From: Jeotgalibacillus alimentarius
Lineage (GTDB): Bacteria > Bacillota > Bacilli > Bacillales > Jeotgalibacillaceae
Direction of reading: 5' to 3'
NCBI RefSeq assembly: GCF_000829445.1
Contig: NZ_JXRQ01000005.1
Span: forward strand, 1-64,000
Length of the DNA stretch: 64,000 nt
Part shown: positions 10,389 to 19,844 of the stretch, one piece after another
Position numbering within the stretch: the stretch's first letter is position 1
Layout: each line of letters begins with the position of its first letter
The notes under the pieces: model-generated
The model's database searches: none
Told to the model about the DNA's origin: nothing
Seen by the model: only the letters and a program-made list of their open reading frames with translations
Translations under genes and position numbers: made by a program

Positions 10389-11846
10389 ATGTCTACAGAC
10401 ATTCGCGTGCGTTACGCACCAAGCCCGACAGGACACCTGCATATCGGGAACGCAAGAGCAGCTTTATTCAACTACCTATTCGCAAGAAGCCACAATGGGA
10501 CATTCATTATCCGCGTTGAGGATACAGATACAAAGCGTAATATTGAAGGCGGAGAGGAATCTCAGCTTGAGTACCTGAAATGGCTCGGTATTGACTGGGA
10601 TGAAAGTATTGATGTAGGCGGAGATTACGGTCCGTACCGTCAGTCAGAGCGTAACGACCTTTACAAAAAGCATTATGATGACCTGCTTGAGCGCGGGCTT
10701 GCATATAAATGCTATTGCACAGAGGAAGAACTTGAAGCAGAGCGTGAAGGACAGATCGCACGCAGCGAGATGCCACGCTACAGCGGAAAGTGCCGCAACC
10801 TGACAGATGATGAGCGTGCAGCACTTGAAGCGGAAGGCCGCAAGCCGAGTATCCGTTTTGCTGTACCACAGGGTAAGACATATACATTCAACGATATCGT
10901 AAAAGACGATGTGTCATTTGAAAGTGATGGAATTGGCGACTTCGTTATTGTGAAAAAAGACGGAATTCCGACCTATAACTTTGCAGTGGCAGTAGACGAT
11001 CACTATATGGAGATCTCTCACGTCCTGCGCGGAGATGACCACATTTCTAACACACCGAAGCAGCTGATGATTTATGAAGCGTTCGGATGGGATATTCCGA
11101 AGTTCGGTCATACGACACTGATTGTCAATGAAGAGCGTAAAAAGCTGAGTAAGCGTGACGGCTCAATCATTCAGTTCATCGAGCAGTATAAAGACCTTGG
11201 CTATCAGCCGGATGCGTTATTTAACTTTATTGCTCTGCTTGGCTGGTCACCTAAGGGTGAAGATGAATTATTCTCAAAAGAAGAGCTGATTGAGCGCTTT
11301 GATGCTGACCGTCTGTCTAAGTCACCGGCTGTATTCGACACGAAGAAGCTTGAATGGATGAATAATCAGTATATGAAGAATCTTGACCTTGATGAGGTTG
11401 TGGCGCTGTCAGTTCCTCACCTTGAAGAAGCAGGTAAGATTCAAAAAGACCGCACACCTGAACAGGATGAGTGGGTAAGAAAGCTTGTCGGACTTTATCA
11501 GGAGCAGATGAGCTATGGTGCTGAGATCGTGGCACTATCAGAACTGTTCTTTAAAGATGAGATTGCCTACGACGAGGAAGCGAGCGCTGTCCTTGCTGAG
11601 GAGCAGGTGCCTGAAGTGATGGCAGAACTAAGCCGCCAGCTTGAAGCACTTGAAAACTTTGAAGCATCAGAGATTAAAAAGGCGATTAAAGCAGTGCAAA
11701 AAGAAACGGGTCATAAAGGTAAAAAGCTGTTCATGCCAATCCGTGTAGCAGCGACTGGCCAGACACACGGACCGGACCTTCCGAGTGCAATTGAAGTATT
11801 AGGAAAAGAAAAAGTACTGGCACGCCTAGCGAAGCTGACTGATTAA
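10389..11846 (+). CDS. gltX: Glutamyl-tRNA synthetase
   Basis: Class I synthetase charging tRNA-Glu (and, in most Bacilli, tRNA-Gln before amidation). The ATP-binding signatures are HIGN at residues 18-21 (HIGH equivalent) and KLSKRDG near residue 252 (KMSKS equivalent). 485 aa is the usual length. TAGGAGG precedes ATG 10389. It is separated from ispF by a palindromic repeat element and from cysE by a T-box leader, so it is probably transcribed on its own or by read-through. Confidence 0.98.
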   Translation: MSTDIRVRYAPSPTGHLHIGNARAALFNYLFARSHNGTFIIRVEDTDTKRNIEGGEESQLEYLKWLGIDWDESIDVGGDYGPYRQSERNDLYKKHYDDLLERGLAYKCYCTEEELEAEREGQIARSEMPRYSGKCRNLTDDERAALEAEGRKPSIRFAVPQGKTYTFNDIVKDDVSFESDGIGDFVIVKKDGIPTYNFAVAVDDHYMEISHVLRGDDHISNTPKQLMIYEAFGWDIPKFGHTTLIVNEERKKLSKRDGSIIQFIEQYKDLGYQPDALFNFIALLGWSPKGEDELFSKEELIERFDADRLSKSPAVFDTKKLEWMNNQYMKNLDLDEVVALSVPHLEEAGKIQKDRTPEQDEWVRKLVGLYQEQMSYGAEIVALSELFFKDEIAYDEEASAVLAEEQVPEVMAELSRQLEALENFEASEIKKAIKAVQKETGHKGKKLFMPIRVAATGQTHGPDLPSAIEVLGKEKVLARLAKLTD

Positions 11847-11929
11847 CATTTTGAAAAGAATAGTATATAGTATGTCTATAGAAAACTTTTAAACAGCTGA
11901 TGAACACACAGTGATATAAATAAAAGCTT

Positions 11930-12157
11930 TGAGAGGGAGAAGTAGGAAAAGTGGAAGCACCGAAAGAGAGAACCGCCATCAGGCTGAAAGCGGTTTGGGC
12001 TGAATGCTTTCTGAAATGCACCCTTGAGTCTTTTGCTGAAAGTTGATGTAGGCAACAGCGGTTCAGGCCGTTATCCTGATTAAGTTGGGGGTAGTATTGC
12101 CTCAAACAGAGTGGAACCGCGCAAAAGCGTCTCTGTCATTTGACAGAGACGCTTTTT
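11930..12157 (+). promoter_or_regulatory. Cysteine-specific T-box leader of cysES
   Basis: tRNA-sensing transcription attenuator. Stem I is closed by GAGGG (about 11933) with CCCTT (about 12021). It holds an AGTA S-turn at 11941-11944, opposite GAAATGCAC, whose TGC at 12017-12019 is the Cys specifier codon. The T-box sequence GTGGAACCGCG ends at 12121. The terminator GCGTCTCTGTC (12127-12137) pairs with GACAGAGACGC (12142-12152) before a T run. Uncharged tRNA-Cys should favour the antiterminator. A possible promoter starts at TTGAAA 11851. Confidence 0.95.
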
Positions 12158-12234
12158 CTATTTTAAAACAGTTAATTCTGATCGTATTAGTTGGTTTTAG
12201 GTGTGAATCGGATAAAATGAAAGGAGTGAACCGT

Positions 12235-12885
12235 ATGTTCAAGCGGATTCGTGAAGATATAGATACCGTGTTCGACCAGGACCCGGCAGCCCGCTCAGCT
12301 TTTGAAATCGTTCTGACTTATTCAGGGCTTCATGCGATCTGGGCTTACCGGATTGCACATTGGTTTTATAAGCGGAAAATGTTCTTTATTGCCCGGGCAA
12401 TATCGCAAATTGCGAAGGTTCTCACAGGCATTGAAATTCATCCTGCAGCAAAAATCGGGCGACGCTTTTTCATTGATCATGGAATGGGTGTAGTCATTGG
12501 TGAAACGTGCGAAATCGGTAATAACGTGACAGTTTTTCAGGGGGTCACCTTAGGTGGAACCGGTAAAGAAAAAGGAAAGCGTCACCCGACACTTGAAGAT
12601 AACGTACTGATTGCCACAGGTGCCAAAGTACTCGGGTCGATTATTGTCGGTGAGAATTCAAAGGTTGGAGCGGGATCAGTTGTGTTAAAAGACGTACCCG
12701 CAAATTCCACTGTGGTCGGTATCCCAGGCAAAGTCGTCATCAGAGATGGCAAGAAAGTCCGCCGGGATCTTGATCATCAGGATATGCCGGACCCGATCTG
12801 GGAGCGGATCAGAACACTCGAAACAGAACTGGCTTTTGTAAAAGATCAGCTGAAGAAAGAACGTGAAAGGAGCTCACAGCCATGA
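12235..12885 (+). CDS. cysE: Serine O-acetyltransferase
   Basis: First committed step of cysteine synthesis, acetylating L-serine from acetyl-CoA. It has an N-terminal helical domain, then a left-handed beta-helix of hexapeptide repeats (about residues 65-175), with the active-site motif [18 protein letters not shown] 12235 has AAAGGAG 8 bases upstream and gives 216 aa, the Bacillus length. A longer in-frame ORF from 12085 runs through the T-box terminator and is not real. The stop overlaps the cysS start (ATGA). Confidence 0.97.
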   Translation: MFKRIREDIDTVFDQDPAARSAFEIVLTYSGLHAIWAYRIAHWFYKRKMFFIARAISQIAKVLTGIEIHPAAKIGRRFFIDHGMGVVIGETCEIGNNVTVFQGVTLGGTGKEKGKRHPTLEDNVLIATGAKVLGSIIVGENSKVGAGSVVLKDVPANSTVVGIPGKVVIRDGKKVRRDLDHQDMPDPIWERIRTLETELAFVKDQLKKERERSSQP

Positions 12886-14279
12886 GCATTCAAATGTACA
12901 ACACTGTAACAAGAAAGAAGGAACCGTTTAAACCGCTTGAAGAAGGAAAAGTATCCATGTATGTATGCGGTCCGACCGTTTATAACTATATTCATATTGG
13001 AAATGCCCGTCCGCCGATTGTCTTTGATACAGTCAGACGTCACCTTGAATACAGAGGATATGACGTGAATTACGTCTCAAACTTTACAGATGTGGACGAC
13101 AAATTAATCCGTGCAGCCAATGAGCTTGGTGAAGAGGTGCCAGCAGTGGCAGAGCGCTTCATTGACGCTTATTTTGAAGATGTGGGTGCGCTTGGATGCG
13201 CACGCGGTACAGCGCATCCGCGTGTTACAGAAAACATTGACCTGATTATTGAATTCATTGAATCACTGATTGAGAAGGATTTTGCTTATGAATCAGGCGG
13301 CGATGTCTATTACCGCACAAGAAAGTTCAATGGTTACGGCAAGCTGTCTCACCAGTCAATTGATGAGCTGCGCATTGGGGCGAGAATTGAGTCGGATGAG
13401 CGGAAGGAAGACGAACTGGATTTCGTTCTCTGGAAAGCAGCGAAAGAAGGGGAGATTTCCTGGGAAAGTCCTTGGGGAGAAGGGCGTCCGGGCTGGCACA
13501 TAGAGTGCTCTGCAATGGCGCGTAAGTATCTCGGGGATACAATTGATATTCATGCAGGCGGCCAGGATCTGGCTTTCCCTCACCATGAAAATGAAATTGC
13601 CCAGTCTGAAGCCTTAACAGGTAAACCATTCGCCAACTACTGGCTTCATAACGGTTATATCAACATTGATAATGAAAAAATGTCAAAATCACTCGGTAAC
13701 TTTGTCCTTGTGCATGACATTTTAAAAGAAGCGGATCCACAGGTACTGAGATTCTTTATGCTGTCCGTTCACTACCGTCATCCGATCAACTATAACCGTG
13801 AATTGCTTGAAGCAGCAGGAGCGGGACTTGACCGCATCCGGACAGCTTACGAAAACTTAAAGCACCGTAAAGAAGCAAGTTCAGGCCTGACAGAAAACGA
13901 TGCAGAATGGCTTGAAAAAGTGGCAGCACAGAAAGAAGCATTTATTAAAGAAATGGATGATGACTTCAACACAGCTAACGCGATCTCTGTTCTGTTTGAC
14001 CTTTCAGGAGAGGCGAATCTTTACTTAAGAGAAAAGAATACCTCTCCGGAAGTGATTGATGCATTTACGGATACACTAAAAGAATTAGCGGGTGTGCTTG
14101 GCATTGAAATGAAAGAGCAGGAAATGCTTGATGAAGAAATAGATGAGCTGATCGTAAAGCGTGAGGCAGCGCGTAAAGATCGCGATTTTGCAACAGCAGA
14201 CGCCATTCGTGATCAGTTAAAAGAGATGAATATCATTCTGGAAGATACAAAACAGGGTATCCGCTGGAGAAGAGGATAG
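12882..14279 (+). CDS. cysS: Cysteinyl-tRNA synthetase
   Basis: Class I synthetase for tRNA-Cys. Zinc ligand Cys29 is in [13 protein letters not shown] lies at 38-41, further zinc ligands are in the ECSAM and HHENE segments, and KMSKS lies near residue 268. 465 aa matches the family. Start ATG overlaps the cysE stop by four bases. Both genes lie under one Cys T-box, so cysteine supply and its use on tRNA are co-regulated. Confidence 0.98.
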   Translation: MSIQMYNTVTRKKEPFKPLEEGKVSMYVCGPTVYNYIHIGNARPPIVFDTVRRHLEYRGYDVNYVSNFTDVDDKLIRAANELGEEVPAVAERFIDAYFEDVGALGCARGTAHPRVTENIDLIIEFIESLIEKDFAYESGGDVYYRTRKFNGYGKLSHQSIDELRIGARIESDERKEDELDFVLWKAAKEGEISWESPWGEGRPGWHIECSAMARKYLGDTIDIHAGGQDLAFPHHENEIAQSEALTGKPFANYWLHNGYINIDNEKMSKSLGNFVLVHDILKEADPQVLRFFMLSVHYRHPINYNRELLEAAGAGLDRIRTAYENLKHRKEASSGLTENDAEWLEKVAAQKEAFIKEMDDDFNTANAISVLFDLSGEANLYLREKNTSPEVIDAFTDTLKELAGVLGIEMKEQEMLDEEIDELIVKREAARKDRDFATADAIRDQLKEMNIILEDTKQGIRWRRG

Positions 14280-14280
14280 T

Positions 14281-14706
14281 ATGACGTATTCATCTCCACT
14301 TGATCCAAAGCAGCTGAATGCACTTGCACTAGCCTATATGGGGGATGGGGTCTATGAACAGTATGTCAGACACCATCTTCTCACGATCGGTACAATCCGT
14401 CCCCATGCCCTGCAGCGGGAAGCGATCTGTTACGTATCAGCAAAAGCACAGGCGCAGGTACTGCATCAAATGTTTGAAGAAGACCTGTTCACCGAAGAGG
14501 AGATGGCGATCATCAGGCGGGGGCGCAATGCAAAGTCAGGCAGCGTACCTAAGAACACAGATGTCGCTACTTACCGGTACAGCACAGCATTTGAAGCCAT
14601 GATTGGCTATTTATATTTAACAGAACAAAAAGAACGTATGGAAGAGATCATATTAAAGGCGATTTCCATGATAGTGGATAGCAGAAAGGAGCCGGGCAAT
14701 GAGTGA
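14281..14706 (+). CDS. mrnC: Mini-ribonuclease III
   Basis: RNase III-like nuclease without a dsRNA-binding domain, which matures the ends of 23S rRNA in Bacillus. The catalytic helix motif [15 protein letters not shown] is at residues 16-30. 141 aa matches the family (about 143). It starts two bases after cysS, with an AGAGGA site inside the cysS end. The stop overlaps rlmB by 8 bases, so the reading is coupled. Confidence 0.95.
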   Translation: MTYSSPLDPKQLNALALAYMGDGVYEQYVRHHLLTIGTIRPHALQREAICYVSAKAQAQVLHQMFEEDLFTEEEMAIIRRGRNAKSGSVPKNTDVATYRYSTAFEAMIGYLYLTEQKERMEEIILKAISMIVDSRKEPGNE

Positions 14707-15442
14707 AGAGTTTATTGGCGGCAAAAATCCGGTACTTGAAGCACTGAGAGCCGGAAGAGAAATCAATAAGATCTGGATTGGTGAAGGGTCACAGAAAGGA
14801 CAGATGCAGCAGGTCATCCAGTTGGCTAAAGAAGCGAATGTACTTGTGCAGTTTGTGCCGAAAAAGAAGATTGATCAGCTGATGGATGGGCAGCACCAGG
14901 GTGTTGTGGCCTCAATCGCTGCCTATGAATACGCAGAGCTCGATGACGTGTTCGCACTTGCTGAGAAGAAGGGCGAAGATCCGTTTATCATGATCTTAGA
15001 TGAGCTTGAAGATCCCCATAACCTTGGCTCAATTATGAGAACAGCAGATGCAGTCGGCGTTCATGGCATCATTATTCCAAAGCGCCGCGCGGTTGGTCTG
15101 ACTGCGACGGTAGCGAAAGCTTCTACAGGAGCGATTGAACACGTGCCGGTTGTGCGCGTTACAAACCTTTCCCGTACGCTTGATGAACTGAAAGATAAAG
15201 GATTATGGATTGCCGGAACGGATGCAAAAGGCAGTGAAGACTACCGCCGTTTTGATGGCACCATGCCTGTTGGTCTCATTATCGGGAGTGAAGGAAAAGG
15301 CATGAGCAGAATCCTGCGTGATAAATGTGACTTTCTGATCCACCTTCCGATGAGTGGACATGTTACTTCGCTGAACGCTTCAGTTGCTGCAAGCATTCTG
15401 ATGTATGAAATCTACCGCCGCCGTCATCCGTTGGAAGGATGA
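14699..15442 (+). CDS. rlmB: 23S rRNA (guanosine-2'-O-)-methyltransferase RlmB-type
   Basis: SPOUT-family methyltransferase. It has a short N-terminal substrate-binding domain (residues 1-75), then the knotted domain with the three family motifs: [26 protein letters not shown] and [19 protein letters not shown]. 247 aa is normal. B. subtilis YacO is the positional counterpart. The methylated base is assumed from the family rather than shown here. Confidence 0.94.
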   Translation: MSEEFIGGKNPVLEALRAGREINKIWIGEGSQKGQMQQVIQLAKEANVLVQFVPKKKIDQLMDGQHQGVVASIAAYEYAELDDVFALAEKKGEDPFIMILDELEDPHNLGSIMRTADAVGVHGIIIPKRRAVGLTATVAKASTGAIEHVPVVRVTNLSRTLDELKDKGLWIAGTDAKGSEDYRRFDGTMPVGLIIGSEGKGMSRILRDKCDFLIHLPMSGHVTSLNASVAASILMYEIYRRRHPLEG

Positions 15443-15448
15443 CGTGCG

Positions 15449-15961
15449 ATGAAAAACGTGCTGCTCGTCGATGGCTACAACATTATAGGCGCCTGGCCTG
15501 AATTAACTGAATTAAAAAGCCACGACCTTGGTTCAGCGCGGGACAGGCTGATTGAGATGATGGCGGACTATCAAGGCTATACGGGCCACCGCGTCATTAT
15601 TGTCTTTGATGCCCAGTTTGTCGAAGGCATGTCCAAAAAAATGTATAACTACCGCGTGGAGATTATATTCACGCGGAAAAATGAAACGGCTGATGAGCGG
15701 ATTGAAAAGCTTGCGATTGAATTGAATGATATACGCACCCAGGTGATTGTAGCGACTAGTGATTACACAGAACAATGGGCAATATTCGGTCAGGGAGCGC
15801 TCAGAAAGTCCGCCCGGGAACTTTTAATTGAAGTGAAGCAAATCGAGAAGAAAATATCAAAAAATATTGAAAAAAACCAGTCAGCACGCCCTGTATCCAA
15901 AATTCCGATCAGTGATGAAATCGCCGAAATATTCGAAAAATGGAGGCGTGGAGACAAATGA
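15449..15961 (+). CDS. rae1: Ribosome-associated endoribonuclease Rae1 (YacP), NYN domain
   Basis: PIN-like NYN-domain protein. In B. subtilis it cleaves certain mRNAs in the ribosomal A site. The N-terminal motif LLVDGYNIIGAWPEL contains the first acidic residue. VIIVFDAQ, TADERIEKLA and VATSDYTEQ carry the others. 170 aa is standard. It lies 6 bases after rlmB. The sigH promoter begins just 5 bases past its stop. Confidence 0.93.
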   Translation: MKNVLLVDGYNIIGAWPELTELKSHDLGSARDRLIEMMADYQGYTGHRVIIVFDAQFVEGMSKKMYNYRVEIIFTRKNETADERIEKLAIELNDIRTQVIVATSDYTEQWAIFGQGALRKSARELLIEVKQIEKKISKNIEKNQSARPVSKIPISDEIAEIFEKWRRGDK

Positions 15962-15965
15962 GCGG

Positions 15966-15995
15966 TTGACGCTCGAAAATTCAGTAAAGTATAAT
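15966..15995 (+). promoter_or_regulatory. sigH promoter
   Basis: TTGACG (15966-15971), 18-base spacer, TATAAT (15990-15995), a strong sigma-A match starting at the rae1 stop. In B. subtilis sigH is transcribed by sigma-A and repressed by AbrB. The AT-rich stretch just downstream could host AbrB, but I see no defined site. Confidence 0.85.
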
Positions 15996-16034
15996 ATTTC
16001 TATCTATTTGTTTCACAGAGTCGGGGGGATCCAT

Positions 16035-16685
16035 TTGAACGCACATACTCAGACGTCGGACCGAAACTTATTCAGCGGAATGGAAGACGATAAGATCATC
16101 GAACTGATTCATCACGGCAACAGCGATGCACTTGATTTTCTGATTAACAAATACCGCCATTTCGTCAGGGTGAAAGCCCGCTCTTATTTTCTGATTGGAG
16201 CTGACAAGGAAGATATTATACAAGAAGGCATGATTGGGCTTTATAAGGCAATCAGAGACTACAAGGGTGAGAAGCTGACATCCTTTAAGGCATTTGCCGA
16301 GCTTTGTATTACCCGCCAGATTATTACCGCAATTAAAACAGCAACCCGCCAGAAACACATCCCGCTTAATTCCTATGTGTCCCTGGATAAGCCGATCTAT
16401 GATGAGGAGTCTGACAGGACGCTGATGGATGTTATTTCACCTGCCAAGCCGACTGACCCCGAAGCACTCGTGATCCACCGGGAGGAGTTCAGTAAGATTG
16501 AGGGGAAAGTAGCTGAGCTGCTCAGTGACCTTGAAAGGAAAGTGCTCGCACTATACCTGGACGGTCAATCCTATCAGGAAATATCTGAAGAACTGGATCG
16601 TCACGTCAAATCAATTGATAATGCCCTCCAGCGTGTCAAAAGAAAACTTGAGCGCTATCTGGAGGCGCGGGAATTGACTTTCTAG
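16035..16685 (+). CDS. sigH: RNA polymerase sigma factor SigH
   Basis: Sigma factor for the transition to stationary phase and early sporulation. Region 2 (about residues 20-100, including EDIIQEGMIGLYKAIRDY) and region 4 (YQEISEELDRHVKSIDNALQR, C-terminal) are intact. I chose TTG 16035 because it follows GGGGGGAT at the right distance and yields 216 aa (218 in B. subtilis). The longer ORF from 15867 would overlap rae1 and its own promoter. Presence supports a sporulating or competence-capable Bacillales host. Confidence 0.95.
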   Translation: MNAHTQTSDRNLFSGMEDDKIIELIHHGNSDALDFLINKYRHFVRVKARSYFLIGADKEDIIQEGMIGLYKAIRDYKGEKLTSFKAFAELCITRQIITAIKTATRQKHIPLNSYVSLDKPIYDEESDRTLMDVISPAKPTDPEALVIHREEFSKIEGKVAELLSDLERKVLALYLDGQSYQEISEELDRHVKSIDNALQRVKRKLERYLEARELTF

Positions 16686-16698
16686 CTTGAATGTTATA

Positions 16699-16727
16699 TT
16701 GACACAACTTCCATAGAGTGTTATTTT
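16699..16727 (+). promoter_or_regulatory. Promoter for rpmG-secE
   Basis: TTGACA (16699-16704), 17 bases, TATTTT (16722-16727). A small hairpin (AGGATG, CAC loop, ATCCT) follows in the leader before the rpmG ribosome-binding site. Confidence 0.75.
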
Positions 16728-16762
16728 TTAAAGGATGCACATCCTGAAAAGGAATGAACATT

Positions 16763-16912
16763 ATGACTAAAAAGACAATCCTTGCCTGTACGGAATGCGG
16801 ATCCCGTAATTATACGATTCCTGCAAACGGTAACAGACAGACCGATAGATTAGAAGTGAAGAAATTTTGCCGTTACTGCAATGCTCATACTGTTCATAAA
16901 CAGACAGTATAA
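16763..16912 (+). CDS. rpmG: 50S ribosomal protein L33 (zinc-binding form)
   Basis: A 49-aa protein, [17 protein letters not shown] at the N-terminus and [17 protein letters not shown] at the C-terminus. Two CxxC pairs (C9/C12 and C36/C39) mark the zinc-containing L33 type, which Bacilli swap for zinc-free paralogues when zinc is scarce. AAAAGGAA precedes ATG 16763. The gene before secE is L33 in B. subtilis as well. Confidence 0.95.
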   Translation: MTKKTILACTECGSRNYTIPANGNRQTDRLEVKKFCRYCNAHTVHKQTV

Positions 16913-16968
16913 TGGTCTGCCCCCGGGCAGGCACAAATGAAATAACACTGGTTGGAGGGTACGTCATC

Positions 16969-17148
16969 ATGAGTAAAATCAGCAACTTTTTTCGTAACGT
17001 TGCTTCCGAAATGCGCAAGGTCAGCTGGCCAAAGCGTAAAGAACTCACAAAGTACACTGTTACAGTACTATCAACAGTTGTCTTTGTTGCAGTGTTCTTT
17101 TTCGTAGTTGATATGGGTATTGATGCGATCATTAACTGGATTTTATAA
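16969..17148 (+). CDS. secE: Preprotein translocase subunit SecE
   Basis: Small single-span SecE of the SecYEG channel. An amphipathic N-terminal helix (NFFRNVASEMRKVSWPKRKEL, with the conserved SWP) leads into one membrane segment (about residues 29-50). ATG 16969 has GGAGGGT upstream and gives 59 aa, the Gram-positive length. An in-frame GTG-like extension from 16912 overlaps rpmG and is not supported. Confidence 0.96.
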   Translation: MSKISNFFRNVASEMRKVSWPKRKELTKYTVTVLSTVVFVAVFFFVVDMGIDAIINWIL

Positions 17149-17204
17149 TCCGCTTTGTTTTCGCAACTGATCAGCATTTCGTGTACAATAGCAGGAGACA
17201 TGCA

Positions 17205-17227
17205 AAAGCCCGTTTAACGGGTTTTTT
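17205..17227 (+). terminator. Terminator after secE
   Basis: AAGCCCG and CGGGTTT form a stem with a five-base loop, followed by six T. It separates secE from nusG, unlike the common secE-nusG cotranscription. Confidence 0.8.
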
Positions 17228-17304
17228 CATTGTTTAAAATGATTTTTGGATATTATGACTGTCAGATAGATAAGTGTTATGTAAAATTGAATGTTGTTTT
17301 ATCA

Positions 17305-17340
17305 CAGCTGGTGATTGCGGTGGAAATCAACAGCCAGCTT
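17305..17340 (+). repeat. Miniature palindromic element 1
   Basis: About 36 bp made only of the outer arms of the larger element. AGCTGGTGATT pairs imperfectly with AATCAACAGCCAGCT around a GCGGTGGAA centre. It lies between the secE terminator and nusG, 53 bases before the start codon. Confidence 0.75.
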
Positions 17341-17393
17341 TACAAGAGACTATTTAAAAAAAGGCAAGCGCCTTAAAAAGGAGGAGCCCATTC

Positions 17394-17930
17394 GTGGAAA
17401 AGAATTGGTATGTTGTTCACACATATTCCGGTTACGAGAATAAGGTGAAAATGAACTTGGAAAAACGGGTAGAGACAATGGGGATGCAGGATAAAATCTT
17501 CCGCGTTGTTGTGCCTGAAGAAGAAGAAACTGAAATTAAAGATGGTAAAGCAAAAACGGTGAAGCGTAAAACATTCCCTGGTTATGTACTTGTAGAGATC
17601 GTCATGACAGATGACTCATGGTACGTTGTGCGTAATACCCCTGGCGTAACAGGTTTCGTCGGTTCATCAGGCGGCGGCGCAAAGCCGACTCCGCTGCTTC
17701 CGGAAGAAGTTACACAGCTGCTTAAGCAGATGGGTATGCAGGAACGTACAATTGATGTGGACTTTGACCTTGGTGAAAATGTAACCGTGAACGACGGCCC
17801 ATTTGCTAACTTTGCCGGTGTGATCGAAGAGATCGACGCTGACAAAGGAAAAGTGAAAGTACTCGTCAACATGTTCGGCCGTGAAACACCGGTTGAACTT
17901 GAATTCACACAGATTACGAAGCTGGATTAA
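17394..17930 (+). CDS. nusG: Transcription termination/antitermination protein NusG
   Basis: RNA polymerase-bound elongation factor. The N-terminal NGN domain (NWYVVHTYSGYENKV to about residue 115) binds polymerase, and the C-terminal KOW domain (VNDGPFANFAGVIEEI) contacts Rho or S10. GTG 17394 has AAGGAGG 9 bases upstream. 178 aa matches the family. It is flanked by repeat elements on both sides, which isolates it from secE and rplK. Confidence 0.97.
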   Translation: MEKNWYVVHTYSGYENKVKMNLEKRVETMGMQDKIFRVVVPEEEETEIKDGKAKTVKRKTFPGYVLVEIVMTDDSWYVVRNTPGVTGFVGSSGGGAKPTPLLPEEVTQLLKQMGMQERTIDVDFDLGENVTVNDGPFANFAGVIEEIDADKGKVKVLVNMFGRETPVELEFTQITKLD

Positions 17931-18009
17931 GAGATGTTATAGCGGTTATAACTTGAGAAGAGAGGCTTTATTAAGAAGTTTAATAAAACCCATCTTTAGT
18001 ATCTGCACA

Positions 18010-18142
18010 GATGGTGGTTGTAGCGGAAGGGGGCGACTCCAGCAGGAGAAGTTGGACAGGTGAGACCCTGCAGAGCGAAGCTCGAGGAGGCTCACCGCCG
18101 GCCCTGCGGAAAGCGTCCCCCTGGAGCTTCAACCACCAGCCA
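18010..18142 (+). repeat. Palindromic intergenic element, copy B
   Basis: About 130 bp between nusG and the rplK promoter. Outer arms GGTGGTTG (18013-18020) and CAACCACC (18130-18137) are a perfect 8-bp inverted repeat. Inner arms AGGGGG and CCCCCT pair, and GTGAG pairs with CTCAC around the conserved core. Confidence 0.85.
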
Positions 18143-18207
18143 ACTTGAATAAAGCCAAAATAAAACCGCTTATTTCACCAATTTCCTTAAAATATAAAAA
18201 GAACGTC

Positions 18208-18236
18208 TTGAATTATGATTTGAAAGATGGTAACAT
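18208..18236 (+). promoter_or_regulatory. rplK-rplA promoter
   Basis: TTGAAT (18208-18213), 17 bases, TAACAT (18231-18236), with TG one base upstream of the -10 (extended -10). The leader of about 130 bases also has a GTCTC/GAGAC hairpin near 18248. Confidence 0.75.
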
Positions 18237-18311
18237 CTTTTAAGTCAGTATGTCTCAATAGAGAGACTGAACTAACATTTTATATTCTTTATATAAAAAG
18301 AATCAGTTTTG

Positions 18312-18346
18312 AGTGGGAGGGCAAAAACAAAAGCCCTATTACCACA
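18312..18346 (+). promoter_or_regulatory. Candidate L1-binding autoregulatory site before rplK
   Basis: GTGG (18313-18316) pairs with CCAC (18342-18345). After an asymmetric GA / TATTA loop, GGGC pairs with GCCC. The strands GTGGGAGGGC and TATTACCAC copy the 23S rRNA helix 76-77 site bound by L1 (GUGGGAG ... AUACCAC). L1 repression of the L11-L1 transcript is established in E. coli and archaea. Its action here is inferred. Confidence 0.7.
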
Positions 18347-18371
18347 TCACGGACTTAAGGAGGTGTGTCTC

Positions 18372-18797
18372 GTGGCTAAAAAAGTTATTAAAATGGTAAA
18401 GCTTCAAATCCCTGCTGGGAAAGCTAATCCAGCTCCGCCGGTAGGTCCTGCGCTAGGTCAGGCTGGTGTTAACATTATGGGATTCTGTAAAGAGTTTAAC
18501 GCTCGTACAGCTGATCAGGCTGGTCTTATCATCCCTGTTGAAATTACGGTTTTTGAAGACCGTTCATTTACATTCGTTACTAAAACTCCGCCGGCTGCAG
18601 TTCTTCTTAAGAAAGCAGCAGGAATCGAGTCAGGTTCTGGTGAACCAAACCGCAACAAAGTAGCGGCTGTCAAGCGTGACAAGGTACGTGAAATCGCGGA
18701 AACAAAAATGCCAGATCTTAACGCAGCTGATGTTGAAGCAGCAATGCGTATGGTCGAAGGTACGGCTCGAAGCATGGGTATCACGATTGAAGACTAA
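18372..18797 (+). CDS. rplK: 50S ribosomal protein L11
   Basis: Binds the GTPase-associated centre of 23S rRNA, and in Bacillus is also needed for the RelA response. It has the N-terminal proline-rich domain ([32 protein letters not shown]) and the C-terminal RNA-binding domain. GTG 18372 follows AAGGAGGTG and gives 141 aa. The longer reading from 18309 would translate the leader hairpin and is rejected. Confidence 0.97.
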   Translation: MAKKVIKMVKLQIPAGKANPAPPVGPALGQAGVNIMGFCKEFNARTADQAGLIIPVEITVFEDRSFTFVTKTPPAAVLLKKAAGIESGSGEPNRNKVAAVKRDKVREIAETKMPDLNAADVEAAMRMVEGTARSMGITIED

Positions 18798-18819
18798 TTG
18801 ATGTTTTGTTTTTGGACTG

Positions 18820-18857
18820 GGTTGCGAAGCTGAAGAACTTTCACTCGCAACCTTTAT
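18820..18857 (+). terminator. Hairpin in the rplK-rplA gap, possible attenuator
   Basis: GGTTGCGA (18820-18827) and TCGCAACC (18845-18852) form a perfect 8-bp stem followed only by TTTATT. It may be a weak terminator or an mRNA processing or stability element. Confidence 0.45.
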
Positions 18858-18859
18858 TC

Positions 18860-18885
18860 GTGGGAGGTTATTCCGCTAAAACCAC
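18860..18885 (+). promoter_or_regulatory. Second candidate L1-binding site, before rplA
   Basis: GTGGGAGG ... AAAACCAC repeats the outer part of the L1 motif seen before rplK: GTGG (18860-18863) pairs with CCAC (18882-18885) and the GA bulge is kept, but the second stem is only about two pairs. It ends 4 bases before the rplA Shine-Dalgarno sequence, so binding could block translation. Confidence 0.5.
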
Positions 18886-18902
18886 ATTAGGAGGAACTTA
18901 TA

Positions 18903-19601
18903 ATGGCTAAAAAAGGTAAAAAGTATCAAGAAGCTGCAAAGCTTGTTGACCGTTCAGTGAACTACTCAGTAACTGAAGCAATCGAGCTTGCGCAAAAGAC
19001 AAGCACAGTAAAATTCGATGCAACAGTGGAAGCGGCATTCCGCCTTGGAATCGATACTCGTAAAAACGACCAGCAGATCCGTGGAGCAGTTGTACTTCCA
19101 AACGGAACTGGTAAAACGCAAAGCGTTCTTGTTTTCGCTAAAGGCGAAAAAGCGAAAGAAGCTGAAGCGGCTGGCGCAGATTTCGTTGGAGACAGCGAGC
19201 TTGTTCAAAAGATTCAGGGCGGCTGGTTTGATTTCGACGTAATCGTTGCAACACCTGACATGATGGGTGAGGTTGGTAAGCTTGGACGTGTCCTTGGACC
19301 AAAAGGCCTTATGCCAAACCCTAAAACTGGTACAGTTACATTTGACGTTGAGAAAGCTGTTAATGAAATCAAGGCTGGTAAAGTTGAATACCGCGCTGAA
19401 AAGTCTGGTATCATCCACGTGCCAATCGGTAAGGTTTCATTTGATCAGGAAAAGCTTGTTGAAAACTTCAATGCAATCTTTGATGTTGTTCAAAAAGCGA
19501 AGCCATCTTCATCTAAGGGAACTTACATGAAGTCAGTAGCTGTAACAACGACTATGGGCCCTGGAATCAAGGTTGACCCATCTTCTGTAACAGTAAAATA
19601 A
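18903..19601 (+). CDS. rplA: 50S ribosomal protein L1
   Basis: Forms the L1 stalk at the E site and is a classical translational autorepressor. The family motif around [18 protein letters not shown] is intact. 232 aa matches Bacillus. AGGAGG precedes ATG 18903. It follows rplK in one transcript. The two L1-like sites upstream suggest feedback on both genes. Confidence 0.97.
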   Translation: MAKKGKKYQEAAKLVDRSVNYSVTEAIELAQKTSTVKFDATVEAAFRLGIDTRKNDQQIRGAVVLPNGTGKTQSVLVFAKGEKAKEAEAAGADFVGDSELVQKIQGGWFDFDVIVATPDMMGEVGKLGRVLGPKGLMPNPKTGTVTFDVEKAVNEIKAGKVEYRAEKSGIIHVPIGKVSFDQEKLVENFNAIFDVVQKAKPSSSKGTYMKSVAVTTTMGPGIKVDPSSVTVK

Positions 19602-19614
19602 TTTCTGAAACTTA

Positions 19615-19795
19615 TTGACACAACGTGAGAGCATCTGATATGATGTTCTCTGTTGTGAAATTATATATTCATTTGTACCGTAGACAGCAGGTGTCTCAGA
19701 CTTAATTTCCTGCCGAGGTCATGACGATTAAAAGAACTTTCTTTTACTTGAAATGATACGCCTCTATGTCTACTTTCCGGCATAGAGGCTTTTTT
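19615..19795 (+). promoter_or_regulatory. rplJL promoter and L10 leader
   Basis: The promoter is TTGACA (19615-19620), 18 bases, TATGAT (19639-19644). The leader has the L10-type signature CCGTAGACAGCAGGTG ... CCTGCCGAGGT (about 19679-19718). It ends in a terminator, GCCTCTATG (19760-19768) with CATAGAGGC (19781-19789) and six T. L10-(L7/L12) binding to this leader is the known feedback signal in Bacilli. Confidence 0.9.
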
Positions 19796-19844
19796 ATGAT
19801 CGGGACGGTATAGGTGTACAGCAAATATTACAGGAGGTGTTAGG

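Noticed and set aside
12085-12234. N-terminal extension of the cysE reading frame
   Set aside because: It passes through the T-box antiterminator and terminator and lacks a ribosome-binding site. ATG 12235 gives the family length.
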